From Novosphingobium sp. 9U (GTDB lineage Bacteria; Pseudomonadota; Alphaproteobacteria; Sphingomonadales; Sphingomonadaceae), in contig NZ_LR732469.1 in NCBI RefSeq assembly GCF_902506425.1, positions 1,845,285 to 1,909,284 on the forward strand: a stretch of DNA of 64,000 nucleotides, written 5' to 3'. The translations under genes and the position numbers were made by a program. Positions 22,588 to 32,168 of the stretch are shown in pieces. Under the pieces are notes generated by a model. That model was not told the DNA's origin and searched no databases. It saw only the letters and a program-made list of their open reading frames with translations. Every line of letters starts with the position of its first letter. Within the stretch, counting starts at the first letter, position 1.

Positions 22588-23148
22588 CGCAATTCCCTTC
22601 CCGTGGTGCGCGGCCCGTCTCGGGCCTAAAGCCGAGCTAGGAACGAGAGGGAGCGATTGCAAACCAACGGAGCGGGTGCCGAACGGTTCCAACCCTGCAC
22701 GTCATCGGATCGCCGGATGCCCCCCCTCGCACGCAAGAAAAAAGGCTCGATCGTTGCCGACCGAGCCATGGAAGTTTTGGGAGAGGATGCCTGAAAGGCC
22801 ATTTTGATATGCCGGGCACTTCCTCATTGTGCAAATGCGAAAAGCGAGACCGCAGTTGCGTTGATTGCACTTCATCGTAGCCACGACGCTACTGACCGCA
22901 GCGGACAGGCATTAGCGCCTAGCCTTTGTCCTTGCGGGACGAGCAACCTGCTTAAAAAACGCGCAAGACGAAGCGCGATTGTTTCCGATCAGGCCTCTTG
23001 TAGGTGCACCTTTGCCGCGCTGCAGCAAGCGGCGGTCTCTGCGGCGTAGGAGGAGAAGCGGCAGAACTGGACCGAAGCCTGCCGCTTCGGCTATCGGCGC
23101 TGCAATGCATTGCAGCGCAGCATGCGCCAGACCCTGGGAGCCCGCACG
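22588..23148. other. Intergenic region between the CDC48-like gene and scoA
   Basis: Holds the divergent promoters and, on the minus strand, a candidate 62-nt small RNA (22738-22799) with its own promoter and terminator. Bases from about 22840 to 23100 contain a few short hairpins (for example GTCC/GGAC and AGGC/GCCT near 22910-22950) but no convincing gene. Confidence 0.5.
22738..22799 (-). ncRNA. Candidate small regulatory RNA, about 62 nt
   Basis: On the minus strand TTGCAC (22829-22834), a 17-bp spacer and CATATC (22806-22811) form a promoter matching the groESL one in -10 and spacing. The predicted transcript starts near 22799. It has a small GCC-TTTCA-GGC hairpin, then an unpaired C/U-rich stretch with CCUCUCCC, and ends in a stem (22744-22749 with 22762-22767) followed by six U. 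The C/U-rich single-stranded segment could pair with ribosome-binding sites. This layout is typical of trans-acting sRNAs. No protein is encoded, and the call rests on architecture only. Confidence 0.4.
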
Positions 23149-23856
23149 ATGAAGAAGCTCTACCCCGATGCCACCACCGCGCTGGACGGTCTCTTGCGCG
23201 ATGGCCTGCTGATCGCGAGCGGCGGCTTCGGGCTCTGCGGCTTGCCCGAGCGGCTGCTCGATGCCGTGCGCGACAGCGGCGTCAAGAACCTGACGTTCGC
23301 CAGCAACAACGCAGGGATCGACAACGAAGGCATCGGCAAGCTGCTGCGCACCAAGCAGGTCAGCAAGATGATCTCGTCCTACGTGGGCGAGAACAAGGAG
23401 TTCGAGCGCCAGTACCTCTCGGGCGAGCTGGAGGTGGAGTTCTCACCCCAGGGCACGCTGGCCGAGCGGATGCGGGCGGGCGGTGCGGGCATTCCCGGCT
23501 TCTACACCAAGACTGGCGTGGGCACGCTGATCGCCGAGGGCAAGGAGACCAAGGTCTTCAACGGTGAGGAGTACGTGCTGGAGCAGGGCATCTTCGCCGA
23601 CCTGGCGCTGGTCAAGGCCTGGAAGGCGGACGAGACCGGTAACGTGGTGTTCCGCAAGACCGCGCGCAACTTCAACGTGCCTGCCGCGACTTGCGGCAAG
23701 GTCTGCGTGGTCGAGGTAGAGGAAATCGTGCCTGTCGGCAGCCTCGATCCCGACGCCATCCACTTGCCCGGTGTCTACGTCCAGCGCCTGATCCTGGGCG
23801 CGCCCTACGACAAGAAGATCGAGTTCACCACCACGCGCGAGAGGGAGACCGTCTGA
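23149..23856 (+). CDS. scoA: 3-oxoacid CoA-transferase subunit A
   Basis: This is the alpha subunit of a succinyl-CoA:3-ketoacid CoA transferase, activating acetoacetate by CoA transfer. The 235-residue protein has the family patterns [57 protein letters not shown] and [14 protein letters not shown] precedes the ATG at 23149; an upstream in-frame ATG at 23110 is less likely. The stop overlaps the scoB start (TGATG), indicating coupled translation. Confidence 0.95.
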   Translation: MKKLYPDATTALDGLLRDGLLIASGGFGLCGLPERLLDAVRDSGVKNLTFASNNAGIDNEGIGKLLRTKQVSKMISSYVGENKEFERQYLSGELEVEFSPQGTLAERMRAGGAGIPGFYTKTGVGTLIAEGKETKVFNGEEYVLEQGIFADLALVKAWKADETGNVVFRKTARNFNVPAATCGKVCVVEVEEIVPVGSLDPDAIHLPGVYVQRLILGAPYDKKIEFTTTRERETV

Positions 23857-24491
23857 TGAGCTGGACCAGAGACCAGATGGCCGCTCGCGCCGCGCAGGAG
23901 CTTGAGGACGGCTTCTACGTGAACCTCGGTATCGGCATTCCGACCTTGGTGGCAAATTATGTGCCTGCGGGCATGACCGTGACGCTCCAGTCGGAGAACG
24001 GCATGCTGGGCATCGGACCGTTCCCCTACGCTGACGAGGTCGACGCCGACCTCATCAACGCGGGCAAGCAGACGGTGAGCGAACTGCCGCACTCGGCCTA
24101 CTTCGACAGTGCGCAGAGCTTCGCGATGATCCGCGGCGGGCACATCGACCTCGCTGTGCTCGGCGCCATGGAGATCGCGCAGAACGGCGATATCGCCAAC
24201 TGGATGATCCCGGGCAAGATGATCAAGGGCATGGGCGGCGCGATGGACCTCGTCGCCGGGGTCAAGAAGATCATCGTCGTGATGGAGCACACCGCCAAGG
24301 ACGGCAGCCCCAAATTCATCCCAGCGTGCACCCTGCCGCTCACCGGCAGGAACGTGGTCGACATGATCGTCACCGATCTTTGCGTCTTCGCCCGGCCCGA
24401 TCACGCGAGCGCGTTCAAGCTGGTGGAGCTTGCGCCGGGCGTGAGCGCCGATGAGGTCGCGAGCAAGACCACGGCGAAGTACGAGAGCTGA
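23856..24491 (+). CDS. scoB: 3-oxoacid CoA-transferase subunit B
   Basis: This is the beta subunit, 211 residues, with [17 protein letters not shown], the catalytic glutamate in [31 protein letters not shown] and [14 protein letters not shown]. Together with ScoA it forms the CoA transferase used in ketone body or PHB monomer breakdown. This fits the phaC/phasin system in the same window, though that link is inference. The start overlaps the scoA stop, and a GTG-initiated epimerase gene follows after 4 nt. Confidence 0.96.
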   Translation: MSWTRDQMAARAAQELEDGFYVNLGIGIPTLVANYVPAGMTVTLQSENGMLGIGPFPYADEVDADLINAGKQTVSELPHSAYFDSAQSFAMIRGGHIDLAVLGAMEIAQNGDIANWMIPGKMIKGMGGAMDLVAGVKKIIVVMEHTAKDGSPKFIPACTLPLTGRNVVDMIVTDLCVFARPDHASAFKLVELAPGVSADEVASKTTAKYES

Positions 24492-24495
24492 CAAG

Positions 24496-25446
24496 GTGCG
24501 GGTGCTGCTGACAGGCTCATCGGGCTGGCTCGGCAGGCACCTCGCGCCGCTGCTCGTGCAGGCCGGGCACACCGTCACCGGCCTCGATGTCGCGCCGGGA
24601 GCCAGCACCCAGGTGATCGGATCGGTGGCCGACCGTGCCCTGGTGTTCGACACGGTGGCCCGGTTCGGGATCGAGGCGATTGTCCACGCCGGTGCGCTGC
24701 ACAAGCCCGACATCGTCCGCTTTCCGCGCCAGGCCTTCATCGACACCAACCTGACCGGAACGCTCAACCTGCTGGAGGCGGCGGTGGAGGCCGGCCACCC
24801 ACGCTTCGTCTTCACCTCCACCACGTCGCTGATGGTGCGCGGCGACGTGCGCGCCGGAGCCGGGGACGCGGGTGCCTGGTGGATGGACGAGGACTTCGGT
24901 CCGATCGACCCGCGCAACATCTACGGCGTGAGCAAGTTCGCAGCCGAGAACCTGTGCCGCTTGATCTCGGCCGAGAGCGGCATGGCGGTGGCTATCCTGC
25001 GCACCGGGCGGTTCTTCCCCGAGGACGATGATACGCTCGCAGTGCCCTCCGGCCTCAACCTCAAGGCCAACGAGTTCCTCAACCGGCGGCTCACAGTGCA
25101 TGACGCCGCCCGCGCGCACGTGGCCGCGCTGGAGCGCATCGCGGGCTGCGAGACGTTCGTCATCAGCGCTCCGCCGCCCTTCTCGCGCGAAGAGGCGCTC
25201 GAACTCGCCACCGATGCACGCGCCGTGATCGAGCGGCACTTTCCCGATGCGGCGGAGCTTTATGCGGCGGCCGACTGGGTGCTCCCTGATCGCATCGAGA
25301 GGGTCTACGACCCGGCCAAGGCCGAACGCCTGCTAGGCTGGCGCGCGCGGATCGACTTCGGCGCCATTCTCCAGGCCTTGCGCCGGGGCGATGACCTGCC
25401 ACTCGGCCACGATACCGACTGGGTCTCGCCCATTACCACAGCCTGA
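24496..25446 (+). CDS. NAD(P)-dependent epimerase/dehydratase (extended SDR)
   Basis: This 316-residue protein has the Rossmann glycine motif TGSSGWLGRH at the N-terminus, a conserved segment NLTGTLNLLEAAVEAG, and the catalytic NIYGVSKFAAENLC (YxxxK). These are features of the extended SDR family acting on nucleotide sugars or related alcohols. The substrate is unknown. The GTG start 4 nt after scoB suggests cotranscription, unusual company for CoA transferase genes. The ribosome-binding site is weak, consistent with coupling. Confidence 0.85.
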   Translation: MRVLLTGSSGWLGRHLAPLLVQAGHTVTGLDVAPGASTQVIGSVADRALVFDTVARFGIEAIVHAGALHKPDIVRFPRQAFIDTNLTGTLNLLEAAVEAGHPRFVFTSTTSLMVRGDVRAGAGDAGAWWMDEDFGPIDPRNIYGVSKFAAENLCRLISAESGMAVAILRTGRFFPEDDDTLAVPSGLNLKANEFLNRRLTVHDAARAHVAALERIAGCETFVISAPPPFSREEALELATDARAVIERHFPDAAELYAAADWVLPDRIERVYDPAKAERLLGWRARIDFGAILQALRRGDDLPLGHDTDWVSPITTA

Positions 25447-25508
25447 GCTGTCTTGCCGCGGTCATCCCGCCGCTCCATAACCTGCCCCGAACCTTTGGGA
25501 GACACAAC

Positions 25509-26054
25509 ATGGCCGACCTCGCCACCATTCCGCTGACGCGCATCGACGGCAAGCCCGACACTCTCGCCGAGCACGCCGGCAAGGTGCTGCTGGTGGTCAA
25601 CGTCGCGTCCAAGTGCGGCCTGACTCCGCAGTACGAGGGGCTGGAGAAGCTGTACGAGACCTACAAGGACCGCGGCTTCGAAGTGCTCGGCTTCCCGGCC
25701 AACGATTTCGGCGCGCAGGAGCCGGGCACGCACGAGGAGATCGTCGAGTTCTGCAAGCTGAACTACGGCGTCTCGTTCCCGCTCTTTGCCAAGGCCGACG
25801 TGACCGGCCCGGCCAAGCAGCCGCTCTACGCTGCGCTGACCAAGGCGGTGCCGACCAAACTGGGCGATGTCGAGGGCATGAAGGAGCGCTTCAAGGGCTA
25901 CGGCATGACGCCCAACGACGATCCCGAGGTGCTGTGGAACTTCGAAAAGTTCCTGATCGGCAAGGACGGCTCGGTGGTCGGCCGTTTCGCGCCGGCGATG
26001 ACGCCGGAGGATCCGGCGCTGGTGTCGGCGATCGAAGCCGAGCTGGCGAAGTAG
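25509..26054 (+). CDS. Glutathione peroxidase family protein (Cys type)
   Basis: This 181-residue thiol peroxidase reduces peroxides using thioredoxin or glutathione. NVASKCGLTPQYEGLEKLY holds the peroxidatic Cys36, GFPANDFGAQEPG the conserved Gln, and WNFEKFLIGKDGSVVGRF the conserved Trp/Asn. This is the Cys form, not selenocysteine. A GGGAG ribosome-binding site precedes the ATG. Monocistronic, with a hairpin terminator after it, convergent with sseA. Confidence 0.95.
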   Translation: MADLATIPLTRIDGKPDTLAEHAGKVLLVVNVASKCGLTPQYEGLEKLYETYKDRGFEVLGFPANDFGAQEPGTHEEIVEFCKLNYGVSFPLFAKADVTGPAKQPLYAALTKAVPTKLGDVEGMKERFKGYGMTPNDDPEVLWNFEKFLIGKDGSVVGRFAPAMTPEDPALVSAIEAELAK

Positions 26055-26065
26055 GCAGAAGGACA

Positions 26066-26096
26066 ACGTCGTCCCGGGCTTTACCCGGGACAACGT
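26066..26096. terminator. Bidirectional hairpin between gpx-like gene and sseA
   Basis: A 13-bp stem with one mismatch (26066-26078 with 26084-26096; core GTCCCGGG/CCCGGGAC) and a 5-nt loop between two convergent genes. It is the same core as the hairpin at 18732-18758. It touches the sseA stop codon. Confidence 0.75.
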
Positions 26097-26947
26097 CAGC
26101 GCTCTACCGGCCGCAACGGATCGCTCGTCCACTCGCTCCATGAGCCGGGATAGAGCCGTCCGCCCTTCAGGCCGGCAATCTCCATTGCCAGCAGATTGTG
26201 GCACGCCGTGACGCCCGAACCGCATTGCAGCACCGCGTTGCCAGGCGCCTTGCCGCCCAGCGCGGTCGCGAACGCCTGGGCCAGATCCGCTGCGGGCTTC
26301 AGCCTTCCGCCTTCATCGAAGTTGTCGCGGTAGAAGCGATTGCTTGCACCCGGAATGTGGCCGGAGACGGTGTCGAGCGGATGCGGCGCGCCCGCAAAGC
26401 GCTGGGCGTCGCGCGCGTCGATCACCTGCAATTCACCCGCGGCTATGTTCGCCAAGACCTCACGCGCGGTGACGGGCTGGCCGACCAGGGGTTCGCCCAG
26501 CGTGAAGTCACCCTCTCGGACGGGGCCCGGCTCACCGGATTCGAACGGCAGCGCCGCCTCGGCCCAGGCCTGCCGCCCGCCGTCGAGCACCGCCACTGGC
26601 GGATGGCCGAGCCAGCGCAGCATCCACCACAGCCGCGCGGCGTAGATCCCGCCGTTGCCGTCATAAGCCACGACCTGCTGCCCTGCCTTAAGGCCCAGAG
26701 CTCGCATCGTCGCGGCGAACGCAGTGCGCGCAGGCAGCGGGTGGCGGCCGTTGTCACCGGTCACCTCGCCCGAGAGATCGAGCTCCAGATCAACGTAGCG
26801 CGCGCCTGGCAGGTGCGCCTCCAGGTAGACCGCGCGGCCGCGGTCGGGGTCGCCGAGATCGAACTCGCAATCGAGCACGAGCACGTCCGCCCCGTCGGCC
26901 AGCAATTCGCGCAAGTCCTGGACCTGGGCGATCGTCTCGTAGGTCAT
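26096..26947 (-). CDS. sseA: 3-mercaptopyruvate sulfurtransferase
   Basis: This 283-residue tandem rhodanese protein has a non-catalytic N-terminal rhodanese domain (VLVLDCEFDLGDPDRG, HLPGARYVDLELDLSG) and a catalytic C-terminal domain. The active-site loop is CGSGVTACHN with Cys242. The CGSGVTA loop points to 3-mercaptopyruvate rather than thiosulfate as sulfur donor. AAGGG precedes the ATG. It lies downstream of metK on the same strand with a 24-bp gap, so the two sulfur-metabolism genes may be cotranscribed. Confidence 0.92.
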   Translation of the reverse strand: MTYETIAQVQDLRELLADGADVLVLDCEFDLGDPDRGRAVYLEAHLPGARYVDLELDLSGEVTGDNGRHPLPARTAFAATMRALGLKAGQQVVAYDGNGGIYAARLWWMLRWLGHPPVAVLDGGRQAWAEAALPFESGEPGPVREGDFTLGEPLVGQPVTAREVLANIAAGELQVIDARDAQRFAGAPHPLDTVSGHIPGASNRFYRDNFDEGGRLKPAADLAQAFATALGGKAPGNAVLQCGSGVTACHNLLAMEIAGLKGGRLYPGSWSEWTSDPLRPVER

Positions 26948-26971
26948 GCGATCACCCTTCGCGACGCGGCG

Positions 26972-28216
26972 TTACTCCGCCGGCTGGAGCTTGTCGGCCT
27001 GAGCGGCCACGGCGGTGGTCAGCGCCTCGCTCAGGTCGGTGCGCTCCCACGGGAACAGCTCACCCTCGGGTTTGCGACCGAAGTGGCCGTAGGCGGCGGT
27101 GGGGCGGTAGATCGGCTTGTTGAGGCTCAGACCCACGCGGATTCCGCGCGGGGTCAGGCCGCCGAGCTTGTCGGCCGCAACCTGGACGATGGCCGCTTCG
27201 AGAACCTCGTCAGGCACGGTGCCGGTGCCGTGGGTGTCGACATAGAGCGAGAGCGGCTTCGACACACCGATCGCGTACGACACCTGGATCGTGCAACGCG
27301 TCGCCAGGCCGGCGGCGACCACGTTCTTGGCAAGGTATCGTGTGACGTAGGCGGCCGAGCGATCGACCTTGGTCGGGTCCTTGCCCGAGAACGCGCCGCC
27401 GCCATGGGGCGAGGCGCCGCCGTATGTGTCGACGATGATCTTGCGGCCGGTCAGGCCCGCGTCACCGTCGGGCCCGCCAATCACGAAGCTGCCGGTGGGG
27501 TTGATGTGGTAGACGGTGTCCTCGCTCAAGAGCTCAGCCGGAAGCACGTCGGCCACGACCTGCTTCACATAGGCCTTGAGCTCGGCCTCCTGCGCGCCCT
27601 CGTCGTAGCCTTCCTTGTGCTGGGTCGAGACGACGATAGCCGTCGCAGCGGCAGGGCGGCCATCGACGAAGCGCAGGGTAACCTGGCTCTTGGCGTCGGG
27701 CTCCAGGAAAGGCGCCGCGCCCGAGTGGCGGTCGGCCGCCATGCGGTGGAGGATCTTGTGACTGTAATCGAGCGTCGCCGGCATCAGGTCGGGCGTCTCG
27801 TCGCACGCAAAGCCGAACATGATACCCTGGTCGCCCGCGCCCTCATCCTTGTTGCCGCTGGCGTCGACGCCCTGCGCGATGTGGGCGGACTGGCCGTGCA
27901 GGTTGTTCGAGAACTCGAACGTCTGCCAGTGGAAGCCGTCCTGCTCGTAGCCGATCTCGCGCACGACGCCGCGCACGGTGTCCTCGATCTCCTGGAGCGC
28001 GCCTTGTGCCCACTCGCCGTTCTCGTAGACGCCCTTGCAGCGGATCTCTCCGGCCAGCACCACCTTCTGCGTGGTGGTCAGCGTCTCGCAGGCGATGCGC
28101 GCCTCGGGGTCCTTGCTCAGGAACAGGTCTACGATGGCATCGGAAATCTGGTCCGCGACCTTGTCGGGATGACCCTCGGCAACGCTTTCGGAGGTGAAGA
28201 CATAATCGCTACGCAT
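26972..28216 (-). CDS. metK: S-adenosylmethionine synthetase
   Basis: MetK makes SAM from methionine and ATP. The 414-residue protein opens with [21 protein letters not shown], then [21 protein letters not shown], the phosphate loop [18 protein letters not shown] and the terminal GHFGRK segment. It is slightly longer than E. coli MetK (384), as is common in alphaproteobacteria. A palindrome 14-30 nt before the start is a likely operator. sseA follows. Confidence 0.98.
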   Translation of the reverse strand: MRSDYVFTSESVAEGHPDKVADQISDAIVDLFLSKDPEARIACETLTTTQKVVLAGEIRCKGVYENGEWAQGALQEIEDTVRGVVREIGYEQDGFHWQTFEFSNNLHGQSAHIAQGVDASGNKDEGAGDQGIMFGFACDETPDLMPATLDYSHKILHRMAADRHSGAAPFLEPDAKSQVTLRFVDGRPAAATAIVVSTQHKEGYDEGAQEAELKAYVKQVVADVLPAELLSEDTVYHINPTGSFVIGGPDGDAGLTGRKIIVDTYGGASPHGGGAFSGKDPTKVDRSAAYVTRYLAKNVVAAGLATRCTIQVSYAIGVSKPLSLYVDTHGTGTVPDEVLEAAIVQVAADKLGGLTPRGIRVGLSLNKPIYRPTAAYGHFGRKPEGELFPWERTDLSEALTTAVAAQADKLQPAE

Positions 28217-28230
28217 CGGTCACCATTGAT

Positions 28231-28246
28231 ATAAAGAAATCTTTAT
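28231..28246 (-). promoter_or_regulatory. Palindromic operator candidate before metK (SahR-like)
   Basis: ATAAAGA-AA-TCTTTAT is a perfect 7-bp inverted repeat 14 bp upstream of the metK start. It resembles the ATAAAGATATCTTTAT-type sites assigned to the S-adenosylhomocysteine-responsive repressor SahR in proteobacteria. No SAM riboswitch fits the 38-bp gap. Confidence 0.5.
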
Positions 28247-28254
28247 GGGCCGGA

Positions 28255-29922
28255 TTAGGCCCTTCGACGCCAGCGTGCAACCACCGATAGGACGAGCAGC
28301 AACACGGCCAGCCCCAGCGGCAAGGCATTGCCGAAGCGGGCGAAGAGGGTCGGCTCATGCGCCGGCGGGATACGGCCATCGAGCCGGGCGGCGACGTGCA
28401 TCGGCGCGAACTGGCGCACGATACCGTCGGCGTCGATCACGGCGCTGATCCCGGTGGTGGTGGAGCGAAGCACCGGCAGGCCCTCCTCGATCGCGCGCAG
28501 GCGTGCCTGCGCCAGATGCTGCGGCGGCCCCCAGCTGCCGAACCAGCCATCGTTCGAGGGATTGAAGATGTAGTCCGGTCGCTCGCTGCGATCGACAACC
28601 TGGCCGGAGAACACGATCTCGTAGCAGATCTGGATGCCAGCCTTGCCGAGCACGCCGAAGTCGGACGTACGCGGCCCCGGGCCGGGCCAGAAGTCCAGCG
28701 CGCCGGGCACCAGGCGGGTGGCGCCGAGCGGCTCGAGCAGCCAGCGCAGCGCCAGGTACTCGCCATAAGGGACGAGGTGGGCCTTGGAATAGCCAGCGAG
28801 GATGCTGCCGCGCCCGTCGATGGCGGTGACCGAGTTGCGCGCCGCGAGCACGTCGTCGTTCTTCATCACGAGGTCGACCGCGCCGGTCAGCAGCAGGCTG
28901 TAGGGCCCGATCACCTGCCCGATCCGCCGGCGCGCCAGCACCGGATCGGCCTCGTAGGTCATCTGGCGGTAGAAGTATTCGGGGTACCCGTCGCGCAGGT
29001 AATCGGCGAGGCCAGACTCGGGCCAAAGCACCAGCCGCCGCTCGCCGCGGTCCTTAGGCATCGTCAGACGTGCCATCTTGATGAAGTGCGGCTCGAAATT
29101 GCGCGGGTCGTCCAGCGTCTCCTGGCGCAGGTCGGGCTGGACCAGAGTGTAGTGGATCTCGCCATCCTGGCGATCCAGGTAGCCGGCGGGCAGCACCATC
29201 AGCAGCGTCAGCGCGAGCGGCAGAACCGCAAGGCCGGCCAGCCAGGCGGCGCGCGCGCGGTCGGGGGCGAGCACGCTGCGGACGGCGCGATGGATCAGTG
29301 CTGCCAGGAGCACCAGCACACCCGACAGCCCATAAGTCCCGATCCAGGGCGTCAGCAGCGCCAGGCCTTGACCGGAGAAGGGCCCGAGCAGCGCCACGCC
29401 CAGCGGGTTCCAGGCAAAACCGGTGAAGACCCAACCGCGCATCCACTCGGTCACGATCCAGCATCCCGCCAGCGCAAGGCTGAGCGCGGCGCGGCCATGC
29501 GGGCGGTGAGCACCAAAGCCACGGACCAGCAGCCACGCGGCGAGCGTCGCCAAGGCCGGGTACAGCGCCAGGTAGAGCGAGAGCAGCACCACGGCGATGC
29601 CGCCCAGCCAGGCGGGCATCTCCGCCTGATAGGTGAAGGCGGTGGCGATCCAGTTGTCACCGATGGTGAAGTGCGCAAGGCCGAACAGCCAACCGAGCAG
29701 GAACGCGGTCCGACCGCGCGGCGCATGGTCGATCAACTCGATCAGCCAGGCCATGCCGATGAGAGCAAGTGGCCACCAGCCGAGGGGCTGAAAGCCGCAA
29801 GCTGCCAGCGATCCGGCGACGAGGGCTGCGACGTGGGGATGCCGCAGGACGGCAATCAGCGGCTTGCGAAGCGCTCTGGGCCCAAGTGCTTGGTGCCCTG
29901 ATGCTTTTGGTGGAGAATCCAT
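28255..29922 (-). CDS. lnt: Apolipoprotein N-acyltransferase
   Basis: Lnt adds the third acyl chain to lipoproteins in the inner membrane. The 555-residue protein has about six N-terminal hydrophobic segments (HVAALVAGSLAACGFQPLGWWPLALIG onward) and a periplasmic nitrilase domain. That domain carries the Glu in LVLWPESGLADYL, the Lys in GYSKAHLVPYGEYLAL and the Cys in IQICYEIVF, followed by NPSNDGWFG. The chosen ATG (MDSPPKASG) lacks a clear ribosome-binding site; a TTG 36 nt upstream is possible. Downstream is metK. Confidence 0.94.
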   Translation of the reverse strand: MDSPPKASGHQALGPRALRKPLIAVLRHPHVAALVAGSLAACGFQPLGWWPLALIGMAWLIELIDHAPRGRTAFLLGWLFGLAHFTIGDNWIATAFTYQAEMPAWLGGIAVVLLSLYLALYPALATLAAWLLVRGFGAHRPHGRAALSLALAGCWIVTEWMRGWVFTGFAWNPLGVALLGPFSGQGLALLTPWIGTYGLSGVLVLLAALIHRAVRSVLAPDRARAAWLAGLAVLPLALTLLMVLPAGYLDRQDGEIHYTLVQPDLRQETLDDPRNFEPHFIKMARLTMPKDRGERRLVLWPESGLADYLRDGYPEYFYRQMTYEADPVLARRRIGQVIGPYSLLLTGAVDLVMKNDDVLAARNSVTAIDGRGSILAGYSKAHLVPYGEYLALRWLLEPLGATRLVPGALDFWPGPGPRTSDFGVLGKAGIQICYEIVFSGQVVDRSERPDYIFNPSNDGWFGSWGPPQHLAQARLRAIEEGLPVLRSTTTGISAVIDADGIVRQFAPMHVAARLDGRIPPAHEPTLFARFGNALPLGLAVLLLVLSVVARWRRRA

Positions 29923-29989
29923 GCGCAGCGGCTTGCCGGTGGAGGAAGCGCGGCGCAAGCGATAGTGCCGCCCCGCGCTTCCCTGAAGG

Positions 29990-31054
29990 TCAGCTCACCG
30001 TTTCAGGCAATGCGCCGGCGGCATCGTCGGCCGGAGGCGCGGCACGACGGGTGCGGCGCTTGGGCTTGGCAGGTGCCTCCTCCGCCGCTGCGTCGACGGG
30101 TACGTCGGCACGCGGCTCATCGCGGCGCGCAGAGATCGCTGGGGGCAGCATGGCCGGATCAAGGTTTGCAGGCTCCCCTGAGGCCGCGCCTTCCGGAGCC
30201 TCATCGCGGCGCGGCTTGCGAGCGCGAGGCGCGCGGGCCGGCCGAGCTTCGCGCACGAATGGGTTCTCGGTCGGCTCGTAGACGGTGCCTTCAGCTGCGG
30301 CCTGCTGCTCAGGCGCAGCGGCAGCGACTTCCGCCTCTACCGATGCGCGCTCCGGGCGCTCCTGACGTTCGGGGCGGTCCTGGCGGTCGGAACGATCCTG
30401 ACGGTCGCCCCGACGGCCACGCTCCTGACGCTCACCGCGCTCCTGGCGCTCGCCACGCTCCGGGCGATCGCCACGATCGTTGCGATCACCACGGTTCTCG
30501 CCGGCAAAGCCCTGGCGGTTGCCGCCTTCGCCATTCGCCTGTGCGTTGCCGTTCTGGCCAGAGTTATGATTGCCGTTCTGGTTGCCGTTCTGCTGGCCCC
30601 CAACGTTCTGACCGGCGCCGCCCTGGCTCCCGTTATTCTGACCACCAGCATTCTGCCCGTTGCCGTTCTGATTGCCACCCGCGCCTGCCGGCGCGTAGTT
30701 GCCCGCGCGGTCGTAGGGCGAGTTGGGGTCGGCGTAGTAATCGTCCTCGGCATAATCGTCGCCGTATTCGGCAGGACGGTCGCCCGAGCGCGGCTGGCGC
30801 TGCTCTTCCTGGCGCACGCGCTGATCGGCGATGACGCGGAAGTAGTGGTCGGCGAACTGGAGGTAGTACTCCTCCGTCACGCGATCGCCGTTCAAGTGCG
30901 CATCGTGCGCGAGCTTGCGGTACTTCTCGAGCATCTGCGGCGCGTTGCCGCGAGCCCTGCTGTCGATCCGGTTGAGCTGCTGCCCGCCTTGCTGACGATT
31001 GTTGTTCCCCCGGCCGCGCCGGCGGTTGTTGTTGTTATTACGATTGTTATTCAA
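29990..31054 (-). CDS. DUF4167 domain-containing protein (low-complexity, probably RNA-associated)
   Basis: This is a 354-residue protein starting with TTG behind a GAGGA ribosome-binding site. The conserved DUF4167 core is at residues about 25-85 (RIDSRARGNAPQMLEKYRKL, GDRVTEEYYLQFADHYFRVI). It is flanked by an Asn/Arg/Gly-rich N-terminus, a long Asn/Gly/Gln tract and RxDRxER repeats. The C-terminus is Ala/Pro/Arg-rich. Proteins of this family sit beside prmC/prfA in many alphaproteobacteria. Composition suggests RNA binding or condensate formation, but function is unknown. Confidence 0.9.
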   Translation of the reverse strand: MNNNRNNNNNRRRGRGNNNRQQGGQQLNRIDSRARGNAPQMLEKYRKLAHDAHLNGDRVTEEYYLQFADHYFRVIADQRVRQEEQRQPRSGDRPAEYGDDYAEDDYYADPNSPYDRAGNYAPAGAGGNQNGNGQNAGGQNNGSQGGAGQNVGGQQNGNQNGNHNSGQNGNAQANGEGGNRQGFAGENRGDRNDRGDRPERGERQERGERQERGRRGDRQDRSDRQDRPERQERPERASVEAEVAAAAPEQQAAAEGTVYEPTENPFVREARPARAPRARKPRRDEAPEGAASGEPANLDPAMLPPAISARRDEPRADVPVDAAAEEAPAKPKRRTRRAAPPADDAAGALPETVS

Positions 31055-31306
31055 GGATAGCGTTCCTCAAAACCCCGGATCAGTCGGAACCCCGCCAGGC
31101 CAGCTGGTCGAAATCCGCAATGCCGCATGTCGCTCCATCACGGGTCGCTGTCCGACAACCGTGATCCCGACATCTGCTGGGTCGCAACTCCCCCGCCGCG
31201 ACCGATTGCAAATGCTGGAGTCGAACCGGGCATGGGAAAAATCCACGTCCATAGGCCGGTTCGATCTCTGACGTAGGTGGTGTACCACGAAAATCCAAGC
31301 GAAATC

Positions 31307-32168
31307 TTACGCCCGCAGCGTTAATTCGATGACCCGAGCGCGGCCACCTAGGTCGTGATGAACCTGGGTGGCGAACCCGCTCTCCCCGGCGATCGTGCAG
31401 ACGGCATGGGTCTGGCTCGCGCCGATCTCGATCAGCGCCGTGCCGCCCGGCGTGAGCAGGTCCGGCAATTGTGGGATGAGCAGTCGATAGTCGTCGAGCC
31501 CTTCAGGTCCTGAGAACAGGGCACCGGCCGGCTCGTAACTTCGAACCGAGGGGGCCAGGTCGGCATCCGTCTCGACATAGGGCGGATTGGCGAGGATCAG
31601 GTCGAAGCGGCCGAGGCCTTCGGCCCAACCTGCCTGCGACCAATCGGCCGCGATCATCCGCGCGCGCGTGCGCAGACCCAAGCTCTCGGCATTGCCGGAT
31701 GCGACTGCGAGCGCTGCGGCGCTGCGGTCGATGCCAATGCCCTCCGCTTGGGACAGGTTCGCCAGCACTGCGAGAAGCAGCGCACCCGATCCGGTGCCGC
31801 AATCGAGCACGCGATGCGCGTTCGGCTTCGCGGTCAGCGCGCGCTCGACCAGGACTTCGCTGTCCCCGCGAGGGATCAGGACATCGGCTGTGACGCGGAA
31901 TGGCAGGCCGAAGAATTCCTGCGTTCCGATGATGTAGGCGACGGGTTCATGTGCAGCGCGGCGTTCGACCAATGTGGTGAACTCGGCCGGCGCAGGGTCG
32001 TCCATGCGGCGCAGGAGCAGGTCGGAGCGGGTCACGCCTTGCGCATGGGCCATCAGCACCTCGGCATCGAGCCGCGCGGTGTCGCTGGTGGGGACGAGCC
32101 CGGCAGCGGCTTCGCGGATGGCCTGGGAGACCCTCACACCCCCAATTCCGTAAGTTTTTGTCGACCCC

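Noticed and set aside
28217..28254. A SAM riboswitch before metK
   Set aside because: The gap to the lnt stop is only 38 bp, too short for SAM-I or SAM-II type structures, and it is filled by the palindrome.
31200..31300. A GGTTCGA-like T-loop suggesting a tRNA in the prmC-DUF4167 gap
   Set aside because: No acceptor stem, anticodon arm or proper T-stem pairing can be built on either strand.
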